From NCBI GenBank assembly GCA_964611755.1, contig CAZTBB010000003.1:1-64000 (forward strand): 64,000 nt of DNA, read 5' to 3'. Each line of letters begins with the position of its first letter. Within the stretch, counting starts at the first letter, position 1. The position numbers and the translations under genes are program-made. The notes beneath the pieces are model-generated. The model was not told the DNA's origin. It saw only the letters and a list, made by a program, of their open reading frames with translations, and searched no databases. Of the stretch, positions 15,456-24,846 are shown in pieces. Source of the DNA: CAZTBB01 sp964611755 (lineage in GTDB: Bacteria > Pseudomonadota > Alphaproteobacteria > Micavibrionales > Micavibrionaceae).

Positions 15456-17674
15456 ATGTCTGACCAACCAGCATCGAATTTACCAGCAGCACAGCCTGCC
15501 AGCTCCTCCCCTGCTCCGGCGGGTGGCGGCGGTTTTGGCGGCGCGGGTGCGGCGCTAGGTCAGGCGGGCGCTGCTGTTGCACCATTCCTGCGCAGCGATG
15601 TGATGTTTGCCCTTGGGATTATCGCGATTATCCTCTTTATGCTGATCCCGGTGCCCACAGGCATGCTGGATTTTGGCTTGGCCGTATCAGTCACTTTCTC
15701 GGTTTTGATCCTGATGACGGTGCTGTTCATTCGAACGCCGCTGGACTTTTCGACATTTCCGACCATCTTGCTGGTCTCAACCGCCCTCCGGCTGGGCCTG
15801 AACGTTGCCTCCACGCGCTTGATCCTCTCTGATGGGGATCAGGGAACCGATGCGGCGGGGGCCATTATTGATGCGTTCGGCTCCTTTATTATTCAAGACA
15901 GCTATGTTGTTGGTGCCATTGTCTTTGCCATCCTTGTGATTGTGAACTTTGTTGTTATTACAAAAGGTTCCGGGCGTATCGCCGAAGTGGCCGCCCGTTT
16001 TGCCNNNNNNNNNNTTTTGCCTTGGATGCCATGCCCGGAAAACAAATGGCCATTGATTCCGATCTGTCTGCTGGCCTTCTCACAGAAGACGAAGCCAAAT
16101 CCCGCCGTGCCAAACTCGAACAAGAAAGCACCTTCTTCGGAGCGATGGATGGTGCGGCTAAATTTGTGCGCGGTGATGCCATTGCAGGCTTGCTGATTAC
16201 CTTTATCAATATTATCGGGGGAATTATCATCGGGACGGTCACCCATGGCATGAGCATGGGCGAAGCCGCTGCGACCTATACAATCTTGACGATTGGTGAT
16301 GGTCTTGTGAGCCAAATCCCTGCCCTGATTGTATCAGTGAGTGCCGGTTTGCTGGTCTCAAAAGCGGGCGTAGAAGGCTCCGCCGAAGCCGCCCTGTTCG
16401 ACCAATTATCACGTTACCCGCGTGCCCTGGCGATGAGTAGTGGGCTCATTCTCAGCCTAGGTCTTATTCCCGCAATTCCGTTTCTTCCATTCTTTGGGCT
16501 TGCCGTTGTCACAGGTGGCTTGGCCTTTTTTGCCTTCAAGCGCAATGAAGTGGCTGCCGCAAAAGAAGCCGCCCGCGAAGCGCTCAAAGCCGGAATTGGA
16601 GCGGATGGGAAACCCGTGCCAAAAGCCGAAGAACCCATCTCAAAGGCATTGGCCATGGATACAATCCGGCTCGAGCTTGGTTATGGGCTATTGCCCCTTG
16701 TCCAGAGCACGGGACTGGATGCCGATAATAACAAGCTCACCGATCAAATTAAGGGGCTGCGCCGTCAATTGGCCGAGGATATGGGCTATGTTCTGCCGTC
16801 CGTTCGTATTCAAGATAACCTCCAGCTGGGCGCCAATAACTATATTGTCCGGATCAAGGAAATTGAGGCCGGCGCAGGTGATGTTCGTCCCGGCATGCTG
16901 CTTTGTATGGATCCGACGGGTGATGCGATCACCTTGCCCGGGGAAAACACAATCGAGCCGACATTTGGCCTGCCTGCGATGTGGATTGACCCGAAACACC
17001 GCGAAGAAGCCCATTTCAAAGGCTACACCGTTGTGGATGCTCCAACCGTTGTCACAACGCACCTGACGGAGCTGATCAAAGATAATATGCCTGACTTGCT
17101 GAATTATGCAGAAACTCAGAAACTGTTGGATGAGCTTCCCGAAGAATATCAAAAGCTGGTTGCGGATGTTATTCCAACCCAGATTTCTGTTGGCGGCCTT
17201 CAACGCGTCCTACAAAATCTTTTGAGTGAGCGCATATCCGTGCGTGACCTTCCGGCTATTTTGGAGGGTATTGCTGAGGCTACAAACTTTACAAAGAATG
17301 TCGCCTTTATTACCGAACATGTTCGCGGCCGTCTCTCACGCCAGATTTGCGATGCCAACACCAATCAAAACGGAATTGTGCCTCTCCTCACGCTCTCTCC
17401 GGAATGGGAGCAAGCCTTTAGCGAGTCTTTAATCGGTGATGGTGAAGAAAAACAACTCGCCATGCCCCCGACACAATTGCAGGACTTCATTGCCGCCGTT
17501 CGTGAACGCTATGATGAAATGTCCATGCAAGGGGAAATACCTGTTCTCTTAACATCGCCTGCTGTGCGGCCTTATGTGCGCTCTGTCGTTGAGCGTTTCC
17601 GCCCACAAACCGTTGTGCTGTCACAAAACGAGATTCACCCAAAGGCCAAAATCAAGACACTTGGCCAGGTTTAG
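15456..17674 (+). CDS. flhA: flagellar export gate protein FlhA (interrupted by an assembly gap)
   Basis: Inner-membrane export-gate protein with a large cytoplasmic domain that docks chaperone-substrate complexes. The first part (15456-16004) encodes a Gly/Ala-rich N-terminus, membrane helices and VVITKGSGRIAEVAARFA; the second part (from 16022) resumes with LDAMPGKQMAIDSDLSAGLL, the next conserved FlhA segment, and runs to the normal end. As written, 10 Ns plus a duplicated 7 bases shift the frame. Removing 16005-16021 restores a continuous 733-codon gene, so the break is an assembly artefact and not a mutation. Confidence 0.93.
16005..16014. other. assembly gap (10 Ns)
   Basis: Ten Ns inside flhA. 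The 7 bases TTTTGCC end the left flank (15998-16004) and also begin the right flank (16015-16021), so the flanking contigs overlap and no sequence is actually missing. Confidence 0.98.
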
Positions 17675-17754
17675 AGCCCTTCACCACAAATACATTTGAC
17701 ATAAATGAAAAATCTTTTGTAAGGTAGCCAAACTTTACGAAGGGATACCCAACG

Positions 17755-18729
17755 ATGAGCGCAATCTACGGAAATTTAGCAGAACACTATCACGGCAGCG
17801 TTGATGTAAAAGACTATGAAACGGGACGCCCGACATACCCGGATCAAGTCATGACACGCATCATGCACGAACACCTTCAAAATCCCGGCAATGCCCATTC
17901 CGGCGCAGGCAGTTACACAATCGTAGAGCATGGCGTTGGCACCGGATTGATGACGGAAAAAATTATCGATGTTAAAGGCGACCGCGGTCCCGAGCTTCCC
18001 AATGACACTATTTTTGCCGTTGAGCCCTCCGAAAAGATGCGCAACGCCATTCTTTCCAAGCCTGAAATACAGCAAGCCGTGGCAAGCGATGCGCTTAAGG
18101 TTGTTGATGGCACATTGCAAAACGCCCCCGAAGATATCAAGGGTGAGGAGAAACTCTCCGGCCGGACAGATATTATGATTGCCGCACAATCGTTGCACTG
18201 GGGGACGCGTAATGACAAAGATTTTGAGGACACAGTTGAAGAAACCCTCAAATCAATGAAAAGCGGCGGCTCCATTTTTGCGATCTATAACGCACCAGTC
18301 GCGACCGAAGGCCCAAACAGCTTTACGGCCAGAATGAATAAACTCCTTCTCGATTATTGCGCAGATGATTACTACAAAGCCCTATCCAGCGGTGATTGGG
18401 ATGCGTTTACAGGTGAGCCGGGCAAAAGCCAAATCAAACGCTTTTTCGAGACTATCAAACGCGATGCAGACGGTGGAAAGATCGTTCAAGGCACAATTGA
18501 TAACGAAACAAAATATGATTTAGACACATTAAAATCCTATGTCTTTTCCAATGCCTTTGTTCAAGAAAAGATTAAACAATCTGACCACAACGGTAATTAC
18601 GGCTTTAAAGAACGCCTTGAAAATCGCATTGATACGCTTTTCAACAAATATGCAGATGATAACGGCCAGGTGGTTTACGGCAACACAACCTATGTGATTG
18701 GTGTGACCGGTCTTGGTCTGGACATCTAA
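17755..18729 (+). CDS. class I SAM-dependent methyltransferase
   Basis: A 324-residue protein. It has a glycine motif I (IVEHGVGTGLMTEKI, about 58-72), a post-I acidic turn (FAVEPSEKM) and a motif IV-like segment (IMIAAQSLHW), all typical of small-molecule or protein methyltransferases. It opens like the family of DUF-annotated cyclopropane or ubiquinone-type methyltransferases (YETGRPTYP). The substrate cannot be read from sequence. It lies between flhA and flhF, where no methyltransferase is usual; a flagellar substrate is possible but unproved. A perfect -35 TTGACA lies at 17695-17700, so it may have its own promoter. Confidence 0.75.
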   Translation: MSAIYGNLAEHYHGSVDVKDYETGRPTYPDQVMTRIMHEHLQNPGNAHSGAGSYTIVEHGVGTGLMTEKIIDVKGDRGPELPNDTIFAVEPSEKMRNAILSKPEIQQAVASDALKVVDGTLQNAPEDIKGEEKLSGRTDIMIAAQSLHWGTRNDKDFEDTVEETLKSMKSGGSIFAIYNAPVATEGPNSFTARMNKLLLDYCADDYYKALSSGDWDAFTGEPGKSQIKRFFETIKRDADGGKIVQGTIDNETKYDLDTLKSYVFSNAFVQEKIKQSDHNGNYGFKERLENRIDTLFNKYADDNGQVVYGNTTYVIGVTGLGLDI

Positions 18730-18849
18730 AACAGATGTTAAAAGACCCACTTAAAACTCGATGAAAACGGGCTTCGCCCTTGCCTGTGGATGATTTTAGT
18801 ATCTTTTATCCCCAAAAATGGGTTTTACATACCACTTGTTTACTCTTCC

Positions 18850-18864
18850 ACTCTAGAATAGAGT
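18850..18864. repeat. inverted repeat upstream of flhF
   Basis: ACTCTA (18850-18855), GAA, TAGAGT (18859-18864): a perfect 6-base inverted repeat 42 bases before the flhF start. It is a candidate operator; no promoter with good spacing was seen next to it. The rest of 18730-18906 holds only a short GGGC-TTC-GCCC hairpin with no T-run. Confidence 0.35.
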
Positions 18865-18906
18865 AGTAAGTGACCGTATAATTTCAACATATAGATTATT
18901 CCTGCC

Positions 18907-19974
18907 ATGCGGCTCAAATCTTTTTATGCGAAAACAATGACCGAAGCGATGCAAATGGTGCGTGATACACTCGGTGAAGATGCAGTAATTGTGGCCACAC
19001 GTGAAGAACGTGGGGGCAGAGCCGTGCGCGTAACCGCCGCCATTGAACCCTCTTTTGAATTTACAGATGATATCGCCAGTGATGATGGCTGGCTGCAATA
19101 TGATGACGAGATGGATGAAGCCGCCGTCGCCGAAGAGATCACAGATGCGCTGCTTAATCATGCTGTCCCCGAAGCGGTGATGGACCAGATCCTGTCCTGC
19201 GCCTCGGTTTTGGGCGAAACGAACCCTGCCGCAGCCTTAATCGCCGCGCTTGAGCACATCTTTATGTACAAACCACTCCCGCAGCGTCGCTCATCGCGCG
19301 CCTTTATGATGGTTGGCGCGCCGGGCTCCGGCAAGACATTGGCCACGGCGAAATTGGCCACGCGCGGTGTCATGAATGATATGAAAATCGGTGTTGTTTC
19401 CACCGACACATCACGTGCGGGCGGGATTGAACAACTCGAAGCCTTTACAAAACTACTGAATATCGACCTGAAGCGGGCAAGCTCTGATCTTGATCTTCCT
19501 CATATCCTTGATGATATGCGTAATTTTGATCAAATCATCATCGATTCCAGCGGCGTTAACCCCTTCGACCAAGACCATGTTAAACAACTGGCCAAGCTGA
19601 TCGGCACAGCAGATATAGAGCCCGTGCTGGTTATGCCGGCAGGCTGTGATGCCGATGAATGCGGCGAGATGGCCCGCACATTTGCCACAATTGGTGTTCA
19701 ATCCATGGTCTCCACGCGCATTGATATCGCCCGCCGCCTTGGCAGTATTGTAAATGCCGCTTATGAGGGCAAGCTGGCCTTTGCCGATGTGTCAAACACT
19801 CCTAAAGTGGCTGATGGCCTGATAGAAATCACACCGGAATCACTAGCAAGGCTTCTCATGCCCGCATCTTTCCGTCATACTGGTGGTAATGCCGATTCGG
19901 CACGCGAGCGCGATCACCTTGATCATCCACCTTCTTCCCGTCCCCAAAAGCGTGCAGTAACAGGAGCATCGTAA
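18907..19974 (+). CDS. flhF: flagellar placement GTPase FlhF
   Basis: SRP-type GTPase that sets where the flagellum is built. The 355-residue protein starts with the FlhF-specific MRLKSFYAKTMTEAM and IVATREERGG segments, followed by a short N domain and a GTPase domain with P-loop GAPGSGKT (about 139-146) and DTSRAGGIEQLE. The G3 region reads DSSGVNPFD instead of the usual DTAGR, and the G4 motif reads TRID rather than TKLD, so nucleotide binding may differ. The gene ends 5 bases before flhG. A Ser/Arg/Pro-rich tail closes the protein. Confidence 0.92.
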   Translation: MRLKSFYAKTMTEAMQMVRDTLGEDAVIVATREERGGRAVRVTAAIEPSFEFTDDIASDDGWLQYDDEMDEAAVAEEITDALLNHAVPEAVMDQILSCASVLGETNPAAALIAALEHIFMYKPLPQRRSSRAFMMVGAPGSGKTLATAKLATRGVMNDMKIGVVSTDTSRAGGIEQLEAFTKLLNIDLKRASSDLDLPHILDDMRNFDQIIIDSSGVNPFDQDHVKQLAKLIGTADIEPVLVMPAGCDADECGEMARTFATIGVQSMVSTRIDIARRLGSIVNAAYEGKLAFADVSNTPKVADGLIEITPESLARLLMPASFRHTGGNADSARERDHLDHPPSSRPQKRAVTGAS

Positions 19975-19979
19975 AAGAA

Positions 19980-20819
19980 ATGAGCGAAGCAGATACAAAA
20001 GATAAAAAACCGCAAAGCGCCCCTCCTTCATTCAGAAAAGGAACAAATATTGTTGCCGTAGCCAGCGGGAAAGGCGGCGTTGGTAAAACATGGTTTTCAA
20101 TTTCCACCGCCCATGCCCTCGCGCGTATGGGCAAGCGCGTCCTTTTGTTTGACGGTGATTTGGGTCTTGCCAATGTGGATGTGCAACTTGGCCTGATGCC
20201 AAAACGCGATTTGAATGATGTTATTCGTGGCCGTTTGAGCCTTGATAAAGTGGTTCAGGAATATGAAGAAGGCGGCTTTGATATTATTGCCGGCCGCTCG
20301 GGTCAAGCCTCCCTTTCGGCTCTCCCGAGCCAGCGCTTGGCGCTCCTGCGCGATCAGCTCTTGGATCTGGCAAATGATTATGATGTCGTCATTTGTGATC
20401 TTGGCGCAGGCGTAGATCGCACCGTGCGCATGCTCTCGGCTTCTGCCACACGCACCGTTCTTGTCACGACCGATGAGCCCACCTCGCTGACCGATGCCTA
20501 TGCTTTTATCAAGCTTGGCAATGCCGCCGGCATGTCCAAATATGTCAGCATTGTTGTCAATCAGGCCTCCAGCATCAGCGAAGGCCAGAAAACCTATAAA
20601 ACACTCCTCAAGGCGTGTGAAAACTTCTTAAGACTTACACCACCGATGATTGGCATGGTGCGCCTTGATCCCCGTGTAAAGGAAAGCATTCGTCATCAAA
20701 CACCGCTTTTGATCCGCTCTCCGAACACAGAAGCCGCCGAAGATATTGAAAAAATTGCTAAAGATATCTGGGACATGATGAAAGATGCCAAAAAGAAAGC
20801 CGTCGCTGCGGCCTCTTAA
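19980..20819 (+). CDS. flhG: flagellar number regulator FlhG (MinD-like ATPase)
   Basis: MinD/ParA-family ATPase that limits flagellar number, working against FlhF. The 279-residue protein carries the deviant Walker A motif SGKGGVGKTW (about 24-33), the FDGDLGLANVDVQLG segment, the DVVICDLGAGVD switch and a C-terminal amphipathic stretch rich in Lys. It follows flhF by 5 bases, the usual pairing, and both are probably expressed together. Confidence 0.93.
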   Translation: MSEADTKDKKPQSAPPSFRKGTNIVAVASGKGGVGKTWFSISTAHALARMGKRVLLFDGDLGLANVDVQLGLMPKRDLNDVIRGRLSLDKVVQEYEEGGFDIIAGRSGQASLSALPSQRLALLRDQLLDLANDYDVVICDLGAGVDRTVRMLSASATRTVLVTTDEPTSLTDAYAFIKLGNAAGMSKYVSIVVNQASSISEGQKTYKTLLKACENFLRLTPPMIGMVRLDPRVKESIRHQTPLLIRSPNTEAAEDIEKIAKDIWDMMKDAKKKAVAAAS

Positions 20820-20872
20820 TCCGCATTTTTATCCGGCTTTTATATTAAACCCGTGATAAATCAAACGATTCT

Positions 20873-20901
20873 TTTACCAAAACCATGTTCTCATATAGAA
20901 T
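20873..20901 (+). promoter_or_regulatory. candidate promoter of the second fliK-like gene
   Basis: TTTACC (20873-20878), a 17-base spacer, and TAGAAT (20896-20901). The start is predicted near 20908, 27 bases before the ATG. Confidence 0.5.
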
Positions 20902-20934
20902 GGGACAAGAATGAATGGATAAAGCGTTTGAAGC

Positions 20935-22956
20935 ATGAGTGATCCGAGTGGTACACAATTTTTAAGCGGGCTTTTAAATCTGGGCAAGACATCACAAGCG
21001 ACACAACCCCCAGCATCAAAGCCCTTTGATACGGGAGATGTTATTCGCTTGCTCAATCAGGCTGCGCAACAAAAATTCGGCCCCGAAGCACAGAAAAACC
21101 AATACACACAAAATGACCGCCGTACCGAAGGCGAAGTGCTTCAAAAGAACCGCGATGGCTCATATCGTTTACGTGTTCAAGACAGTGAAGTTGATGTCAG
21201 GCTAACACCAAGCGCTAACCAATCTATTCTTAAGGCAGGCCAACGCCTGCTCATTGATATTATTCCCAACACTCAAAACCTAAGTGCCCTGCCCTCGGTA
21301 AAAATATCCTTGGCCAGCCAGATCAGCGCACAAGCCCAAATTCAAGACACGCGCCTTAGTGCCACGCCGCTAAATTTGGAATTATCCGGCAAAGCTGATC
21401 AACAAACCTTGCCACAAAACACATTGCAGAGCGTTTTAAGCCCCGGCAAGGAGGTTCGCTTTTTACCGATTTCCTCATCTGCCCAAATCATTGTGCCGCC
21501 TTCTCAAACGCAAAATACCCAATTACCGCTTCAATCCCTGTTTGCCAGCATTCAAGGGGCTTCGAGCTCATCTGTAACCCCTGCGCTTCAAGCGAGCATT
21601 CAGTCTTTGACACAGATCAGCATACCCGTGCAGCAAAATGGGGTGTTGCATGGTTTTTTATCCGATCTGGCGCACTCACCATTACCGCCACAAAGCCAAG
21701 TCACTGCGCCCCCCTCGCCCCCTGCGCCGCCAATCGTTCAGACCAGCCTGAATACACAAATCTTACAAAACGGTGCCAGCCTTAGTTTAAACCTGCCATT
21801 GAGACCATCTCCCTCAAATTCAGGAACTCTGTTATCGCCGCCATCACAGCTTATACAAAATCCGGGCTTAACCGGACAAGCGTTGCAGGGCAGAGTGCAA
21901 AACCTCCAGCTCGGCACCATCATGCTAAACCCAACCGATAATCAGGCAGCACAGCCACCAAGAACCACTGGTAATGCGCCGAATCCTTCACTACCGCCCC
22001 TGATTAATCAGGCCGCAGCGAATACCCATACACCGGGCGCACAATTGGGGCATATCACAATGCAATTGGTTGGCCTGAGCGAAAAACACACCCCCATCTT
22101 CCAGAGCGTGCAGAGCAATAGCTTCTACGCCACCAGCCTATCGACAGGGCAAAGCTATACAGTGCCAACCCCGATCAACCCGGCCGAGGCCCAAATTGGA
22201 TCACAAATAAGCATCAGCCCCACCACACAAACCCTGTCTGCAGATGGGATCAGGGCTGTTGATCTGTCACTGCCGCCAAGTGTTGGATTTATGATCTCAC
22301 CCGGAATTTGGCCATCAATGCAATTGCTACAAAATAGTTTACCCGCGCCCGCCGCGGCACAAGGGGCGCAGGCCTTTTCATCACTCATCCCGAATGCGGC
22401 TGCGCCATCGAACATACCGCAAGCGGCACTTTTCTTTATTGCCGCTATCCGCGCCGGTGATATTTCGGGCTGGCTGGGCGAAAAAAATACAGAGATGCTG
22501 CGGCAATCGGGGCGCGGTAATTTGCTTAACCGCCTGACACAAGAAGGCGGCCTCCTCAACAGGCTCGCCACCGATTCAGGTGGAAGTGATTGGCGCACCA
22601 TGAGCCTGCCCATGGCCTGGCAAAATGAAGTACATAAAATCACGCTCCGCTATCGCCAAGAAGAGCATGAAAGCCATGACGGCGAAGACAATAAGAATAA
22701 CACCCGCTTTATCATGGATCTTAGCCTGTCCAATATGGGGGAGCTGCAATTGGATGGCCTATACCGCCCCGGTCATCTGGATGTCATCATGCGCTCGGAA
22801 AACAACTTCGGGGAAGCCATGCGCATGAGCATGAAGCAACTTTACATTAAGTCGCTAGAACAGACTGATTTAAAAGGAGAATTACTATTTCAGCACACAA
22901 AGAAAAACTGGGTTCAAATCAAGCCGACAAAAGACCAGCTCTCATGGAGCGCTTAA
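20935..22956 (+). CDS. FliK-like hook-length or export-control protein
   Basis: A 673-residue protein with a long low-complexity middle (about 90-500), rich in Gln, Pro, Ser, Ala and Leu, and a C-terminal domain of about 100 residues. The C-terminus (FIMDLSLSNMGELQLDGLY, then HLDVIMRSENNF) follows the pattern of the Flg_hook domain but is only distantly similar. Proteins of this type are found near flhF/flhG in related Alphaproteobacteria. It may be a second ruler, or the real one. It ends 4 bases before the converging fliJ. Confidence 0.6.
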   Translation: MSDPSGTQFLSGLLNLGKTSQATQPPASKPFDTGDVIRLLNQAAQQKFGPEAQKNQYTQNDRRTEGEVLQKNRDGSYRLRVQDSEVDVRLTPSANQSILKAGQRLLIDIIPNTQNLSALPSVKISLASQISAQAQIQDTRLSATPLNLELSGKADQQTLPQNTLQSVLSPGKEVRFLPISSSAQIIVPPSQTQNTQLPLQSLFASIQGASSSSVTPALQASIQSLTQISIPVQQNGVLHGFLSDLAHSPLPPQSQVTAPPSPPAPPIVQTSLNTQILQNGASLSLNLPLRPSPSNSGTLLSPPSQLIQNPGLTGQALQGRVQNLQLGTIMLNPTDNQAAQPPRTTGNAPNPSLPPLINQAAANTHTPGAQLGHITMQLVGLSEKHTPIFQSVQSNSFYATSLSTGQSYTVPTPINPAEAQIGSQISISPTTQTLSADGIRAVDLSLPPSVGFMISPGIWPSMQLLQNSLPAPAAAQGAQAFSSLIPNAAAPSNIPQAALFFIAAIRAGDISGWLGEKNTEMLRQSGRGNLLNRLTQEGGLLNRLATDSGGSDWRTMSLPMAWQNEVHKITLRYRQEEHESHDGEDNKNNTRFIMDLSLSNMGELQLDGLYRPGHLDVIMRSENNFGEAMRMSMKQLYIKSLEQTDLKGELLFQHTKKNWVQIKPTKDQLSWSA

Positions 22957-22960
22957 TCTC

Positions 22961-23392
22961 TTAATCTGTTTCTTCCATTTTTCGGCGATAGGCATCAATA
23001 GCAATTTCATCCAGCGCGTCCGATTCACGCTTTTTCTCCTCGGCGCGCTCCTCATCTTCGCGGCGCTCTTGTGTGATCTCGATCTTCTTCAAATCCGCAT
23101 AGGCTTCGCGCATATTATCCTGAGCGATCTGGATCCGCACCTCGAGCTTACCCAGCGCCTCATCAATATCTTCGACGCGCTCTTTAACGGCTTTATTGTA
23201 ATGCCCAAAATAATTCAGCGCCTCGACACCCATTTCATCCACCGTGTGGCGCTCAATCGCTAGTTGCTCCAATAATGTTTTCTTTTGTGTCTCTAATTCT
23301 TCCGCCTCGCGGTAAAGCTCGGCCACGACTTTTTGCTTTTGTTCGACAGCATGTTTGCGCACGCGGATTAATGCATAAAGATCATCAGCCAT
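22961..23392 (-). CDS. fliJ: flagellar export protein FliJ
   Basis: A 143-residue coiled-coil protein rich in Glu, Lys, Ala and Arg. Coiled coil spans about residues 10-125. FliJ sits in the centre of the FliI hexamer as a chaperone escort and helps open the export gate. Its start codon overlaps the fliI stop (TAATG on the minus strand), which confirms the pair. The C-terminal 40 residues are strongly charged and variable, as is usual in this family. Confidence 0.8.
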   Translation of the reverse strand: MADDLYALIRVRKHAVEQKQKVVAELYREAEELETQKKTLLEQLAIERHTVDEMGVEALNYFGHYNKAVKERVEDIDEALGKLEVRIQIAQDNMREAYADLKKIEITQERREDEERAEEKKRESDALDEIAIDAYRRKMEETD

Positions 23393-24750
23393 TAATCAAA
23401 ATCCTGCTCTGCGACTTCGCCCGGAATCATACCTATAATTTCGGCCAAACGCTCAAAGCCCTCTTCAATCATCGTGGCTTCTTCTTTGTGCTGGTTAAGG
23501 AACTCCTCAATTTGCGGGTAAAGCACAAGCGCCTCATCCACCGCAGGGTCACTGCCCTTGCGATAGGCCCCCAAACGAATAAGCTCGGCCATATCTTCAT
23601 AGGTTGTAATGATAGCTTTTGCACGTTTAATAACGTCATTTTGCCATTTCTTGACCGCGCCCGGCATAGACCGTGAGACCGATTTCAAAATATTGATGGC
23701 CGGATAACGCCCGCGATCCGCAATCTCACGCTGCATAACAATATGCCCATCTACAATACCGCGCACAGCATCGGAGATTGGCTCATTGTGATCGTCTCCT
23801 TCCACCAACACAGAAAACAGCCCAGTGATAGAGCCCTGCCCTTGTGCACCCGGCCCGGCACGTTCCAGAAGGCGCGCCAATTCACCAAAAGTAGTTGGCG
23901 GGTATCCTTTGGATGTTGGTGGCTCACCGGCAGATAATCCAATCTCACGCTGCGCCATGGCAAAACGGGTCAGAGAATCAATCAAACACAGCACTTGCCT
24001 GTTTTGATCGCGAAAATATTCTGCTGTTGCCAATGTCAAATAAGCCGCCTGACGGCGCATCAAGGCCGATTCATCGCCCGTTGCTACAATTACCACAGAG
24101 CGCTTTAAGCCCTCTTCACCCAAATCATCTTCTAAAAATTCCTGCACCTCACGGCCACGCTCCCCGATCAAACCAATCACAGACACATCGGCCAGCGTAT
24201 AGCGCGCCATCATCGAGAGCAGCACAGATTTACCAACCCCCGAGCCGGAGAAAATCCCCATGCGTTGCCCCTCACAGGTGGCAAGGAATGTATTGACTGC
24301 GCGCACACCCAGATCAAGCTGCGTGCCCAAGCGTTGGCGCGAATGCGGCTCCGGCGCCTTGTTTTTCAATGGAACCCCATGCCCACCACTGGGCAATGGC
24401 CCTTTGCCATCAATTGGCTCGCCAAGACCATTAATCACCCGCCCAAGCCAGCGATCATCGGGGAAAACAAGGGGTTGATGATCCTGCACGACGGCACGGC
24501 ATCCAAGGCCTATTCCCTCCAATGTGCCAAATGGCAATAAAAGAGCGTGCCCATCTTTAAAACCAACGACTTCGCATGGGACATCATTTTTGCCCTCAGG
24601 TTTAAGATACACCATTGAGCCGACAGACAAGCCAGAGCCAAAGCCTGCTATCTCCACCAAAAGCCCAAGAACCTTTGTTACACGGCCATATATCTCCCCT
24701 TCCGAGAGCATCGATATTTTTGCAGCTGTTTTTTCAGAAAGTCGATCCAT
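23392..24750 (-). CDS. fliI: flagellum-specific ATPase FliI
   Basis: Hexameric ATPase that powers or primes export of flagellar subunits. The 452-residue protein has Walker A FSGSGVGKS (about 167-175), Walker B-like QVLCLIDSLTRFAMAQRE and the F1/V-type family signature GYPPTTFGELARLLERAG. It lies with fliJ on the minus strand, opposite to the neighbouring flagellar genes. The promoter must lie in the 96-base divergent space before 24847. Confidence 0.95.
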   Translation of the reverse strand: MDRLSEKTAAKISMLSEGEIYGRVTKVLGLLVEIAGFGSGLSVGSMVYLKPEGKNDVPCEVVGFKDGHALLLPFGTLEGIGLGCRAVVQDHQPLVFPDDRWLGRVINGLGEPIDGKGPLPSGGHGVPLKNKAPEPHSRQRLGTQLDLGVRAVNTFLATCEGQRMGIFSGSGVGKSVLLSMMARYTLADVSVIGLIGERGREVQEFLEDDLGEEGLKRSVVIVATGDESALMRRQAAYLTLATAEYFRDQNRQVLCLIDSLTRFAMAQREIGLSAGEPPTSKGYPPTTFGELARLLERAGPGAQGQGSITGLFSVLVEGDDHNEPISDAVRGIVDGHIVMQREIADRGRYPAINILKSVSRSMPGAVKKWQNDVIKRAKAIITTYEDMAELIRLGAYRKGSDPAVDEALVLYPQIEEFLNQHKEEATMIEEGFERLAEIIGMIPGEVAEQDFD

Positions 24751-24796
24751 TCCTTTATTTTACCTCAATGCGGCGCTGAACTGAAAAATAATATAT

Positions 24797-24825
24797 TTGA
24801 CATATTAGAATGAGTGCCCTAATAA
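24797..24825 (+). promoter_or_regulatory. candidate promoter of the first CtrA-like regulator
   Basis: A perfect -35 TTGACA (24797-24802), a 17-base spacer, and a weak -10 TAATAA (24820-24825). The leader before ATG 24847 would be about 15 bases. Confidence 0.35.
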
Positions 24826-24846
24826 GATTATGGAAAAATTTTAGGC

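Noticed and set aside
15456..16196. flhA as a truncated pseudogene
   Set aside because: The apparent frameshift is created by the N run and a duplicated 7-base contig end; joining the ends restores the gene.
18765..18780. Short GGGC/GCCC hairpin after the methyltransferase gene
   Set aside because: Stem of only 4 pairs and no T-run; too weak to call a terminator.
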